Shown here: positions 11,834-21,489 of the stretch, one piece after another | Position numbering within the stretch: position 1 is the first letter of the stretch | Layout: every line of letters begins with the position of its first letter | Assembly (NCBI GenBank): GCA_933228895.1 | Contig: OW121846.1 | Span: 79,806,064 to 79,870,063, forward strand | Reading direction: 5' to 3' | Source: Platycnemis pennipes | Lineage: Eukaryota > Arthropoda > Insecta > Odonata > Platycnemididae | DNA: 64,000 bases | Notes under the pieces: model-generated | The model's database searches: none | Told to the model about the DNA's origin: nothing | The model's input: only the letters and a program-made list of their open reading frames with translations | Position numbers and translations under genes: made by a program

Positions 11834-13004
11834 AGTCACTTTCATAATAAATGTTGTCTGGTGGGGTTATGATTGGTATCAAAGAGTTTTCCTTGTATAT
11901 AATTCTTCTGTACAACCTTGGCATGATACATACGGGTCCGTTGCAGTGAGCGTCTCTTCCCCTGTATGTTATGTTTAAAAAAAATTTAATTGCTAATTTC
12001 ATTTTTATTTTTTTGAAATATAATGCGTTTTTTTAATTTTAAACTTCGTTTTTAACCAAAAATGTGTAAAAAATAGTATGCTTTTGAAGTTAAAGTGTTA
12101 ATTACAGTAACAATGAATTTTACACTTACTTACCTCGTGACCTGCGCGTAGGTACTTTATAAGCATTAACGGGTGCCCCCTTATTGACGTCAAATATATT
12201 TCTATCCGTTTGCCAACTTGAGTATTTCTCTGTATAATAGCATTCTTAATTGAGAAATTTGCTAATGAATCGTACAGAGGTTTTAAATTTAAATTTAGCT
12301 ATATGATTCGTACTGCTACCGAAAATTTAAAAGTCTGCGCCTTCTGATCCAAGTGACTTTCAATGTAACCAGACTATGCTTGTTTTTTTGTCAAAATTAT
12401 CAGGGTTTGCTTTTTATCTGATTTAGTAGAGTAGAAAGTAGCGAGTGATTTTATAAGCGAACGCTCTTGTCTTCGGTGTAGAATAAATACAATATTTTGA
12501 CGGAGTTCACTTCAATACAACAAAGTTGCACGAAAAAAGTGAAGGTGGGACTATGTTCAGATATGAAAATATGAGAAACACAGCGTTGAAATGAATACAC
12601 TTTTATAGATACCTTCATAAAGCGTAACCAATAAATGTAAAAGGAAACAGGAGCCGGTTTCATAATTTCTATTGTCACCACGTAAGTGTCGTTTGATGAA
12701 TTGATATCTCTCGTACTTTGCGTGAAAATTTTTGTGTGTAAAACCTCCTATTTTAATGCATATTGTGCCGTCAATATGAGAAAATCATACAATGACAATG
12801 ATTGCACGCTTATAAAATATCAGGTAGAGAATAGGCGTGTCAAACACAAGAGTAGAGGCAAACGTGGCAGAAAGAGGTTCTCACATCAGTTTCATTGCCC
12901 CTCCAGACTTTTTCCATCCTCCTACCTCGCACTGACCGATCTTGGTCTGAGGGAAGAGTGGCATTACATGCATTTAAATTCACCCAAAAAGAACTTTGAA
13001 AATT

Positions 13005-13995
13005 AGACCGGATGGAGAGACTGAGATTTTATTTCGCATGCTCTTCTCTGACCAAATATCGACAAAATTTTCAAAGAAACGAACACAAACGCGAAATGTT
13101 TTCTCCAAGATAGACAATCTCCGCGAGTGATCATCGGATGCTAGAAACATCTAACAAGGGATTAGTGTCATCTTTTTTGGGGCTAGTACTTCATATGGGA
13201 TTTAGACATACCTAGGTATCTCAACTTCAAAATTACTCGTGAAAATATTTTATACTATCCCCTCCTTTCCTTCAAATATGTCCAGTGGCCGCTTCCTAGT
13301 TATTTTACGTGTTTTCCATTTTGCACTCGTCGGATATAATGGATGAAGATGAACAATACTATCTGTCTAGAGAATTAAGTATCGACGTGTCGATGATTTT
13401 TTGGGAGGAGGCGTTTGCTTTTCGGGAATATATAAAGGCAAACAGGCATAAGTTTGGTGTAAATCTGTATATGTTAGCAAAACCATCCGGACTCATTGTA
13501 AAAATTTTATTTTTTACTGGAGCAGGAAGAATAGCCGAAGGTGGACTTGGGCACGCAGGCTGCGTTCCTCATAAAATTTCTCAGACATTGGTAGAAGTAC
13601 ACCATATTACCCCGAAGAAGACCTAACGTTGAGATAAAACAGTGGTCCTCAATATTGTTCAAATTTTGCTGCTGAACAGTTTCCAGTTGCATAAAATGTA
13701 TTCAAAGGGGGAGACATTAATCTTCAAAGTTTTAGACTGAGTGTAAATACCAAACTCGTTGACTTCAATCAGAAACGAGAAAACGTCTTGGCTCCCAAAA
13801 TAAATACGCTCTCATTGGTTTTTCCATTTCCCCAAGTTCAACCCCATGATTTTCGAAGGTGATAGAAGAACAAAAAAGTGTTGCCGGCTTTGCAAAAACA
13901 CTGGTAAACGTAAGTTAACTACTATCCTGATATCCCGGAAAATCTTCCTCAATGCCTAGACAATTGCTTCAAGAAGTTTCATGGGTTATGGACTA
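13005..13995 (+). pseudogene. PB-1 piggyBac transposase pseudogene
   Basis: Pieces match piggyBac transposase in the correct order across frames. LFRMLFSDQIS is near 13030 and SSFLGLVLHMGFRH near 13170. MSSGRFLVILRVFHFA starts at 13278. The longest open piece (13336-13626) has LSRELSIDVSMIFWEEAFAF (first catalytic Asp kept; the usual Glu after it is Val) then YIKANRHKFGVNLYMLAKPS. LHKMYSKGETLIF lies near 13690. The C-terminal cysteine region KKCCRLCKNTGKRK (about 13870-13915) is followed by LPQCLDNCFKKFHG (about 13945-13985). The expected second-Asp DNFYTS segment is missing, and at least four frame changes and several stops are present, so it cannot act. The remaining 14000-14740 of the element is noncoding. 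Confidence 0.85.
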
Positions 13996-15224
13996 AAACA
14001 TATATAGTTGGTTTAGAGTGAATTTTAAACTGGTGCCAGAGGGCCATATTTTATTTTTATTTCAGTTTTTTCACTTGCTTTTGAATAATTCTTTTATAAC
14101 GATACGATTTAAATTGGTATTATAAGCAAAAGGGATGTTTCATGCATTCATACATGTGTCCTGAAATGTTTACAAATTTTAAGTACAAATATTTTTCTTT
14201 TGAAACTATTAATGTCAACAAATATATACATTTCAGGAATTAACATATTTTTCAGTTCCTTTACGTATTTCCGGTAGATGAATGAGTAGTAATAAAACTC
14301 TCTTTAATGTACAAGTCATCAAGAATTGTCGGAAGAATTACACAACACCGCGGAAAAGTGAACGATAAAATTGACAAGGGAAGGCATGCAGGCTAGGAAA
14401 AAAAGACTACCAAAGGCATAAAATTTAGCTTTTGCCACTGGCAAGGTCCCCCTTCTAATTGTGTACAAGTGACAAAGAGCTAGATAAAGACCCTGACGTG
14501 CAAAGAGTGCAGCAATTGAGCTAAACATGGTTTAGGTAAGAAATATTTGGCAGAAAAAGAACGTAAGGTAAGAAGTACAAGGTTAGACTTTCCCTGAATC
14601 GTACCTGATACTAATTAGAATTCGTAGCAATCATCGAAAAGCACAAATCCCAATTATATGGCGCACAAAAATTTTTCATCCATGGAATAGAAAAATCATA
14701 AAGTGTGTGCTGCTGGGTTGCATACCTACGAGTCTTTTGATACTGCGGACCACGTCTATAGACGTGATAATTTATTTGTTTAATTTCGCCATATAAGTAA
14801 CTGAAAATAAAAAAATATGTGATACTCGCTGGATATTATATCAAATTTGAAACACATTGGCGAGGAAAAAATACTCCGTATTTTGGGGTCATTCAGCATT
14901 AAAAAAAACCGCAGTCAAAGGTTAATGGTTGCTAGGATTTATAACATTTCTATACGTTCACCAAAACCGTAAAATTAACCCTATATGGAAACATATTAAT
15001 TTTATCTCTTAAACATAAATTCTTGACAACTTTTCATGGAATATTTAGTAGCTTATTGATAGATATCAATGCATTTTAAAAATTACGGGAGACTTCTTTT
15101 CTTGCTCCATTTTTCCACTAGCTACTTTATTATGCTTTTTCATTTATATTTTCAATGATTGGCTCCTCGGTTTTCTTGGAACATTGAAACATTATCAGAA
15201 GCAGTAGTTATGTTCTGGAGGTGA

Positions 15225-15345
15225 CGAACAGGTTAGGCCACTCTTAGCCCACTCTTAACAAAAGCCCCCAAGGGATCCACAATGTTACGTCTCATCCGAC
15301 GGGCAGGATTTTGAACCTGGAACTTTGGGATGATAAAACATTATA
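15225..15345 (-). repeat. tRNA-derived SINE, shortened L2 copy
   Basis: This is the L2 counterpart of 2060-2270. The B box region GGATTTTGAACC is kept, but about 80 bases that L1 has in the tail are missing. Confidence 0.5.
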
Positions 15346-15614
15346 GTATAGGTTAAAAATAGTTTTAATTATTTTTGTTTGTTTTATTCTTCATGGTTGC
15401 GTGAAATTCCATTCTTAAATATGAGTCTCCGAGAACATGCCCCCTAATTACGTTTATTCCTTCAATTAGGATCTACACACCAGCCTGAGCAGGAAGGCGA
15501 AGAAGAAATTACTGTCTGTCGGTTTCCTCATAAAAAAACTTCAGTCTTGTGGGATGACCTTAGACACCATACATAATCATGATAATCTTAGAATAACATT
15601 CACGTATTTTGAGT

Positions 15615-15830
15615 TACAGTAATCCGTCGGATGGACCAAAACCGTGGGATACTTGGAATCTATTGTTAAGAGCATGGTTATTACAACGCCTGGTTTTCGT
15701 CCACCTTTCATCAAAATCTGCATACAGGCAATACCCCTTAAGCCAAGGCAAAGGTGGCTTGCAGGGTATAGCATGGATGTAGATTTTGACAGCACCACAA
15801 ATGGCAGGGGGTTTTCATCACCAAACAGGC
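15615..15830 (+). repeat. SINE core/tail fragment (L2)
   Basis: L2 counterpart of 2985-3205, with the same CCGTCGGATGG and TTGTTAAGAGCATGG blocks. Confidence 0.6.
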
Positions 15831-15940
15831 AATGGAAAATGCTAAATAATAGGGTCACATACAACTAGTTATTTAGAATCAACATTGTAATAAGGAAAAC
15901 GTTACGTTAATAATTCTAACAATTGTTCTACTTTATCTAA

Positions 15941-16128
15941 AGCTGAAGGCTCTGAAGAACAGTACTCATGCATTGCTTGAATTGACCCTCTGCTTTGAGG
16001 AATTAAACATAAATTATGTGTTGCTGTGGAAATTTCAAACTGATGCTTAGGGAGCAAGATTTGGTCTGTATAGGCAGTTATCTGGCCGTAGAAAGAATTA
16101 TATCGAGTGCAAGGTAATCAGTTTGTGA
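15941..16128 (+). pseudogene. P-element/THAP9-like transposase, C-terminal fragment (L2)
   Basis: This is the L2 counterpart of 3300-3496. It retains STHALLELT, EELNINYVL and FQTDA, then has a TAG where L1 has a Trp codon (GATGCTTAG against GATGCTTGG). The RQLSG motif follows. It carries one more lesion than L1, so the copies have decayed independently since duplication. Confidence 0.65.
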
Positions 16129-16519
16129 ATAATGATACGACTTCTCGCGAAGATAATCTTAAATGTTGACAGGCAGATTGTGAAAGGTTTCCTGAAGATT
16201 CAGCGATTTTAACCATTTTGGGAATGTATTTTCATTTCCTGGGTGCCATGATAGCAAGATTTTACTAACATATCAGTAACTTCATTTGGAACCAATCTAG
16301 ATGCTTCATAAATATTGCAGACCCGGATATCATGTGAGTGAAAGTTTAGCTGATTCGTTCGAGTACAATAGCTCGGCTGATCGCCCGGCCGTCGACGATA
16401 ATGTCGTGACTTCACTGACCAGCGCTATGACCTTGTATTTTCGGTGGTCGTGCCTCAACATACTCTCGATGAATGACGCCGAAATATTCACCGTTCAAAA
16501 CCCTATTTAGCGGACGTAG

Positions 16520-16965
16520 TGCTCTGTTTGAAGCTTCTTTCCACCGGAAATGGGAACCGGTAAACCTATGAAAATATTTCCGCATTAGATATTCGAACCC
16601 AGATCGTCAAGAAGAAAAGACATTTCTATGCTTAACACTCAAATAAGATTCTCCTCTCTACCACTTACAGTGCCTTTCCAACAATTCCCCCGGAAGAGTT
16701 GCATACTTTACCTAACGTCATGCTCTTCCTCCTTGCAGCAATTCCGAGCATTGCCATCCAACGTATACAACATTTAAAACACCAAACAATCAGCATCTAT
16801 TGATAACCTTACTAGCCACCTCGAGTCTAAATAATTGTTTGAACAATCACACCAAAATATACTTTTACTGACTTCCCCGCAAGACGGCTCGAGGGTGCGA
16901 GCAGGGAGTGAGTTTAACCAAGCGTACACCACGTACACGCACTGAGTTTAACTATGCTACCTACT
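16520..16965 (-). repeat. tRNA-derived SINE-like repeat, minus strand (L2)
   Basis: L2 counterpart of 3890-4330, nearly identical over the B box region and the GGCTCGAGGGTGCGAGCAGG block. Confidence 0.5.
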
Positions 16966-17239
16966 TAATGAGATATATATGACATATGACTCAATAACTT
17001 GAAAGAAAATACTATGTCACATAATTAAAATGGGATGCTATGGATCCAAAGTCACCTGAAAAATGATATCAGGGAATATCATGAGGTAGGACGCTGGTTT
17101 CCCAGGACATGTTGAGTGTGTGGATGAAGCTGAGGTTTTTCGATGATTTGTCACTGATTCAATGATAGAAAAAGTTTTCAATGCACAAATCAATTTAATA
17201 TTATAAAAAGATTGGAGAAAATGGAAGAGCATCGCTATC

Positions 17240-17590
17240 ATTGAATTTGCTTGAACAACACTTTGCTTTCTTGGACTAATAATCACGGTGTTCAAAAAGG
17301 GCGAGGAAAGATTTTGAACGAACTATGGTCGGATTTCTTTGGATTTCCGATTTTTAATGCAACTATGTCAAGAAGTAGCTTTGAAAATATCCTGAGCTGT
17401 TAAAGATTTGCTCATTATGACAAGCGGGAAGCATGTGAAAAGAACACAAAAAACAAGCAAAGGTTGTGTCGGATATCATGAACTTAATTTCCTGTGTAAG
17501 TAAAAGTTCATTCATTCCGGATCCCAACATCACTGTTGATGAACATCTGCGTACTTTTAGAGGAAGGTGTGATTTTAAAGTATATTTTAT
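17240..17590 (+). pseudogene. PB-2 piggyBac transposase pseudogene, truncated (L2)
   Basis: It keeps the N-terminal half of PB-2 up to the first catalytic Asp: PDPNITVDEHLRTFRGRCDF near 17520-17580. It then breaks into an AT-only run (TATATTTTATATATTTATAT, 17580-17608) before rejoining L1 sequence at the equivalent of 7100. The C-terminal half and about 2.1 kb in all are missing. The simplest reading is a deletion in L2 with AT-rich junction sequence. Confidence 0.7.
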
Positions 17591-18348
17591 ATATTTATAT
17601 TATATATTTTGGCGTTATATATTTCACATTTATATAACGGGAACCGTATCCACATTTCTAAAAAAACAATTAACACTGTCGCCACAAAAGCGGGTCACTG
17701 TAAGCTAATGAATCTCTGCTACTTCCGGTATTCAAACCCAGGCCCTCGGAATGGGATGCTTTCCTCTAAATCAATTCCTTTAGTAATTGCCAACAGAAAC
17801 TAATTCCTCACAATTGTTAGGATGTCTTTTAAACTATTGTGTTTTCAAGGACTCATGAGCATTTGAAGTTGAACGACTAATACTTCAAGTACCATTCCAA
17901 GTAAAGGGTCTTCCACAAAAATTATAAAAACTGTAACAATAGCTTATGACTTCGCATCTGTTTCCAGAACTATAAAATTGGAGTGAAGAAAGCGGATTCC
18001 CAAAGGTGTCACAAGGGGAAGGAAGTCAGCACCGATCACCTGATGTCAAAGCAGTGAAGGGTGCCAAGGAGGACGGAGGGTGGGAGGGCGACGTCACCTT
18101 ATTGCTCCATAAAGGAAATCACGTGATCGAGAGCATTAAGGAGTGATTTAGTGACGTAAGATCTCATTGTCAGAGAAGCATCTTGCTCTTAAACAAGTTG
18201 CCTCATATGAAAGTCGTCTTTGAGAAAAAGAGGAGGGATACTTTTGTAAGCAGCATATAGTGGTTTTTTTAAATAACAGCTATGTTTTAAAAAATATTTT
18301 TTGCAAAGATTTTGTAGTTAAAGTGAGGAGTGATCAAAGCGAATAAAG

Positions 18349-18446
18349 TGAAGATTTTAGCCTTCATTTTTATCGCCTTCCTTGTTTCTTCGGTTGCATT
18401 TGCCAACGACTCGATGGAGATTACGATAATCAATCCAAGTTTCAAT
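18349..18446 (+). pseudogene. Secreted-protein pseudogene, exon fragment (L2)
   Basis: It matches the start of the L1 pseudogene (KILAFIFIAFLVSSVAFAND, then SMEITIINPSFN). The initiating ATG is GTG here. The frame ends where unrelated jockey-type sequence begins at about 18450. The signal peptide remains hydrophobic, but no start or downstream coding sequence survives. Confidence 0.6.
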
Positions 18447-18454
18447 GTAAAGTT

Positions 18455-18613
18455 CTTATTCTTGTATTAATTCTGATACACTACTCTACCTATCGTAACA
18501 CCTTTTGACGAACCTAGCTGCTCTACGCTGCACAATGTCTAGTTCTCTCATCAAACCTAATTCATTAGGATCCCATACACTGGCTGCATACTCAAGGTGG
18601 GGCCTAACTAGTG
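18455..18613 (-). pseudogene. Jockey/CR1-type LINE C-terminal fragment, minus strand
   Basis: On the minus strand it reads LVRPHLEYAASVWDPNELGL, then DIVQRRAARFVKRCYDR. These are hallmark post-RT motifs of jockey/CR1-type LINE proteins. It abuts a second, plus-strand fragment of a related element (18614 onward), head to head. The two differ clearly in sequence, so they are different families or subfamilies. Confidence 0.75.
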
Positions 18614-19168
18614 ATATGAGAGTACGAGTAAGAAACTACTTTACATTTGATAGTCGTCATTTAGAACATGCCACTAGTATATGGGATCCATGCGAGGAAG
18701 GTATTGAACATTTAAAATACATTTGAGAGTATGCAAGAGAGATCAGCTATATCTGTTAAAGGCCGCTATGCTAATTGCGTTAGTGTCCCGAGTTTAATAC
18801 TAGAAATTGGATGGGTATTACCAATAGAATACAGATTAAAATTTACCTCAAACCTAAGTAAATTCAAATCTGATTTATTTAGAGATATTTTTAGATATCT
18901 ATTAGGTGCCCATGAGTATTAAGCTAATTTTGATCATATTAACAAGATTAGAGTGATAGATAGTCGTACCAATAGATTTAAAATGGATTTTTTTCCCGCG
19001 TACTATAAGAGAGCACAATACGGAGCATAGAATGAGGATAGGGAGGTAAAACATTGTTAGAATAGTCTGTACAGTATGATGCATGTATTTACAATCAACT
19101 AGTTTATTACTACGTACATACTAACAAACTAGCTGCAAGTGACACTTATATCTAGCGTGTTTCTATGT
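18614..19168 (+). pseudogene. Jockey/CR1-type LINE C-terminal fragment and 3' tail, plus strand
   Basis: It encodes MRVRVRNYFTFDSRHLEHAT, SIWDPCEEG and, after a stop, VKGRYANCVSVPSLILEIGW. It is the reverse-orientation relative of 9420-9990, including the noncoding 3' part up to about 19168. At 19165-19195 it gives way to the inverted A segment through a short CTCCCGTAATTTTTAA stretch that also occurs in the RT copies (29378-29396), possibly by chance. Confidence 0.7.
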
Positions 19169-19189
19169 CCTATGAAAAGATGTCTCCCG

Positions 19190-20385
19190 TAATTTTTAAA
19201 ATGCATTGATATCTATCAATAAGCTACTAAATATTCCATTAAAAGTTGTCAAGAATTTATGTTTAAGAGATAAAATTAAAAGGTTTCCATATATGGTTAA
19301 TTTTACGGTTTTGGTGAACGTATAGAAATGTAATAAATCCTAGCATCCATTAAATGGGCATTTAGAGGAGAATGCAAGATGTATAGAAAACAATATAAAT
19401 GCTATTTACAAAGTTACAAGATAAAAACCAATACAATAAGGCGTTGACGTCATTAACTCTGTGTTTCTCACCGGTATTAATTTTCAAAGCAAATCTGTCA
19501 AAAACTAATATTTTGAAACCCGGATATTAATTTTCATTCAAACATTTTCGATTGTGATCGCATGACTGTGATTCAAGCATTGCCTCTAAACCAATCGCAC
19601 ACATCGGACGTTTGAAACCGAGATTTAACAAACTTCTTTCCGTCTATGCCTTTCTGCTAAAGCAGGTGTGAAGATCCATCAACAATGGGTGCGTTTATTT
19701 GAAACCGAAATCGCTGTTTTGCACAAGAAATTGTTATGTGGAAACGAAAAACGAATTTTTTGGAAATAATTAATATTCTAACCAGAGCCATTCACTCATA
19801 AATTAAAAATTAAAATAAGCAATAGGTGACACCCACGGACTGAGTGGCTTTAACGATATCATCGTCATCCACCTCCCGTATTTTATTGTCTAGAGGAAGA
19901 ACGGGAAGGGAGCGGAGGTGGGGGAGGGGTTCTCCTCAGGAGATTCTGTCGCAACCACTACCATTGGCAGAGTCAGCTGTGTGTGCCCCATTGCAAGAGG
20001 GCGAAGGAGGTTTGTGGTCTCAGTTGTGATTGGACGAAGTGGATGACGTACGAGTCTTTTGCACGCCCACTTCTCCGAAAGGGTTTAAAACATTAGTTTT
20101 TCGCCGCTTGTAACTCGAGAACTAATTGTCGGATCGAGAACGGAAAAATATGGGTCTTTTAACTGTACGAACTCTGTCAGATTCGGCTATAAATTTGTGA
20201 TAAACTACCCCGTTGGGCTTTAATGTGCTATACTAGTGGTAATTTTCCCCTCCGTGTCACTAATGTCGTAGTCTGGAGTGGTAGTTGAATTTCCAAGGCT
20301 AGCCTCCGGGTGTGAATTTGCCATCCTCGTTGTGCCCAAGCTTAGCCTTTACTATTGTATTGTGCCCTAAAAGTAATGACACAGA
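19190..20385 (-). repeat. Segment A, inverted third copy
   Basis: Reverse complement of L1 722-1921. It carries the empty TTAA (19350-19353) where PB-1 is inserted in L2. It joins directly to P-element transposase sequence at about 20385, so segment A and the P-element relic may belong to one composite element, though L1 and L2 do not show that join. Confidence 0.8.
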
Positions 20386-21110
20386 CTAAATGACAATATT
20401 TTTGATCCTGTGCATACATTTAAGTGAATTCGTAATAACTGGGTGAATCAAAAGAATGAGGGGGTCTGCATCTACTTTCCAGATTTCGATGACAGTAGCA
20501 TTAAGCATACTGCATCCTTTAATACCTTCAGGCAACTGTACAATCTAGAGGCTGGTACACTATTGACATATAGGTATGATCTTTCAGTTTAATCCCTTTG
20601 GCCCTCTAATATTAAAAAAGATATGTTCAGCTATTGCAAAAAATATTCAATGATTATGTAATTGAGACTCTACATGCTCTGGGTAATCAGAAACGATTAA
20701 ATGATGCTGATGAAACTGCTTCTTTCATAAATATTTTCTCTTGGTGGTTGAAAATTGTCAATGTCAAAAGTCCCTACAAGAGCAAATGCCTCAAAGAATT
20801 TACCCCACACCCATCTCAAATGGCCACCTTGACCACAATTTGATATTTCTTAAAATGTTCTTTTCTTGGCTCGATGTATGGCATGGCCTTAGACTCTGGT
20901 TTCCTAACAAAAGAGACATTTTCGGCTCTGAAGCACAGTACTCATGCATTGCTTAAATTGACCTTCTGCTTTGAGTAATTAAACATGAATTATGTGTTGC
21001 TGGGGAAATTTCAAACTGATGCTTTGGAAGCAAGATTTGGCCTGTGTAGGCAGTTATCTGGCCGTAGAAAGAATTATATCGAGTGCAAGGTAATCAATTT
21101 GTAAATAATG
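20385..21110 (+). pseudogene. P-element/THAP9-like transposase pseudogene, longest copy
   Basis: Ordered pieces match the C-terminal half of P-element/THAP9 transposases. FDPVHTFK-stop-IRNNWVNQKNEG begins near 20395 (TGA at 20425-20427), followed by CIYFPDFDDSSIKHTASF and LYNLEAGTLLTYRYDLS. DYVIETLHALGNQKRLNDAD and ETASFINIFSWWLKIVNVKS lie at about 20645-20770. In a second frame SWLDVWHGLRL precedes FLTKETFSALKHSTHALL, and FQTDALEARFGLCRQLSG ends near 21060. The N-terminal THAP zinc finger and first half are absent, and there are at least three stops and two frame changes. The last 170 bases match the fragments at 3300 and 15941. Confidence 0.8.
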
Positions 21111-21489
21111 ATACGACATCTCGCGAACATAATCTAAAATGTTGACAGGCAGATTGTAAAAGGCTTCCTGAAGATTCAGCGATTTTAACCATTTCGGGAA
21201 TGTATTTTCATTTCCTGGGTGCCATGATAGCAAGATTTTACTAACATATCAGTAACTGCATTTGGAACCAATCTAGATGCTTCATAAATATTGCAGACCC
21301 GGACACCGTGTGAGTGAAAGTTTAGCTGAGTCGTTCGCGTAGAATAGCTCTGCTGATCGCCCGGCCGTCGACGATAATGTCGTGACGTCACTGACTAGCG
21401 CTATGGCCTTCTATTTTCGATGGTCGTGCCTTAACATACTCTCGATGAATGACGCCGAAATATTCACCGTTCAAAATCCTATTTAGCGG

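Larger units (their letters stand above)
11757..14921 (+). mobile_element. piggyBac-family transposon PB-1 with TTAA target site
   Basis: TTAA flanks the element on both sides (11753-11756 and 14922-14925). The two other copies of the surrounding DNA carry a single TTAA and no insert (1752-1755 and 19350-19353), so the boundaries are exact. The left end begins CACGTTCACTGCGG. The right end, read inward, begins CCTTTGACTGCGG. They share an imperfect terminal repeat around ACTGCGG. Just inside the left end are two perfect palindromes, ACCACGTCTATAGACGTGGT (11771-11790) and a 22-bp one (11812-11833). A 25-bp piece of the left end (11764-11788) recurs in direct orientation near the right end (14742-14766). 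A broken transposase gene lies inside. The 3165-bp length is close to autonomous size. Confidence 0.9.
10392..18448 (+). repeat. Segmental duplication copy L2
   Basis: Second copy of L1, same orientation, offset about 10.39 kb. It is interrupted by the PB-1 insertion (11757-14921). It lacks the L1-only blocks corresponding to 99-504, 2390-2810 and 4960-7095. Similarity ends inside the secreted-protein exon at about 18446, where jockey-type sequence begins. Because each copy has its own indels, this is an old duplication and unlikely to be a simple assembly repeat. Confidence 0.85.

Noticed and set aside
18455..18935. Twin-priming 5' inversion of a single LINE
   Set aside because: Both halves encode the same domain with clearly different sequence, so they come from different elements.
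1077..20029. Repeated short frame beginning MALTISSSSTSR (1077-1262, 11059-11262, 19844-20029)
   Set aside because: It occurs only inside segment A copies, with its length changing through frameshifts between copies. Ser/Arg-rich composition suggests a GC-rich noncoding stretch.
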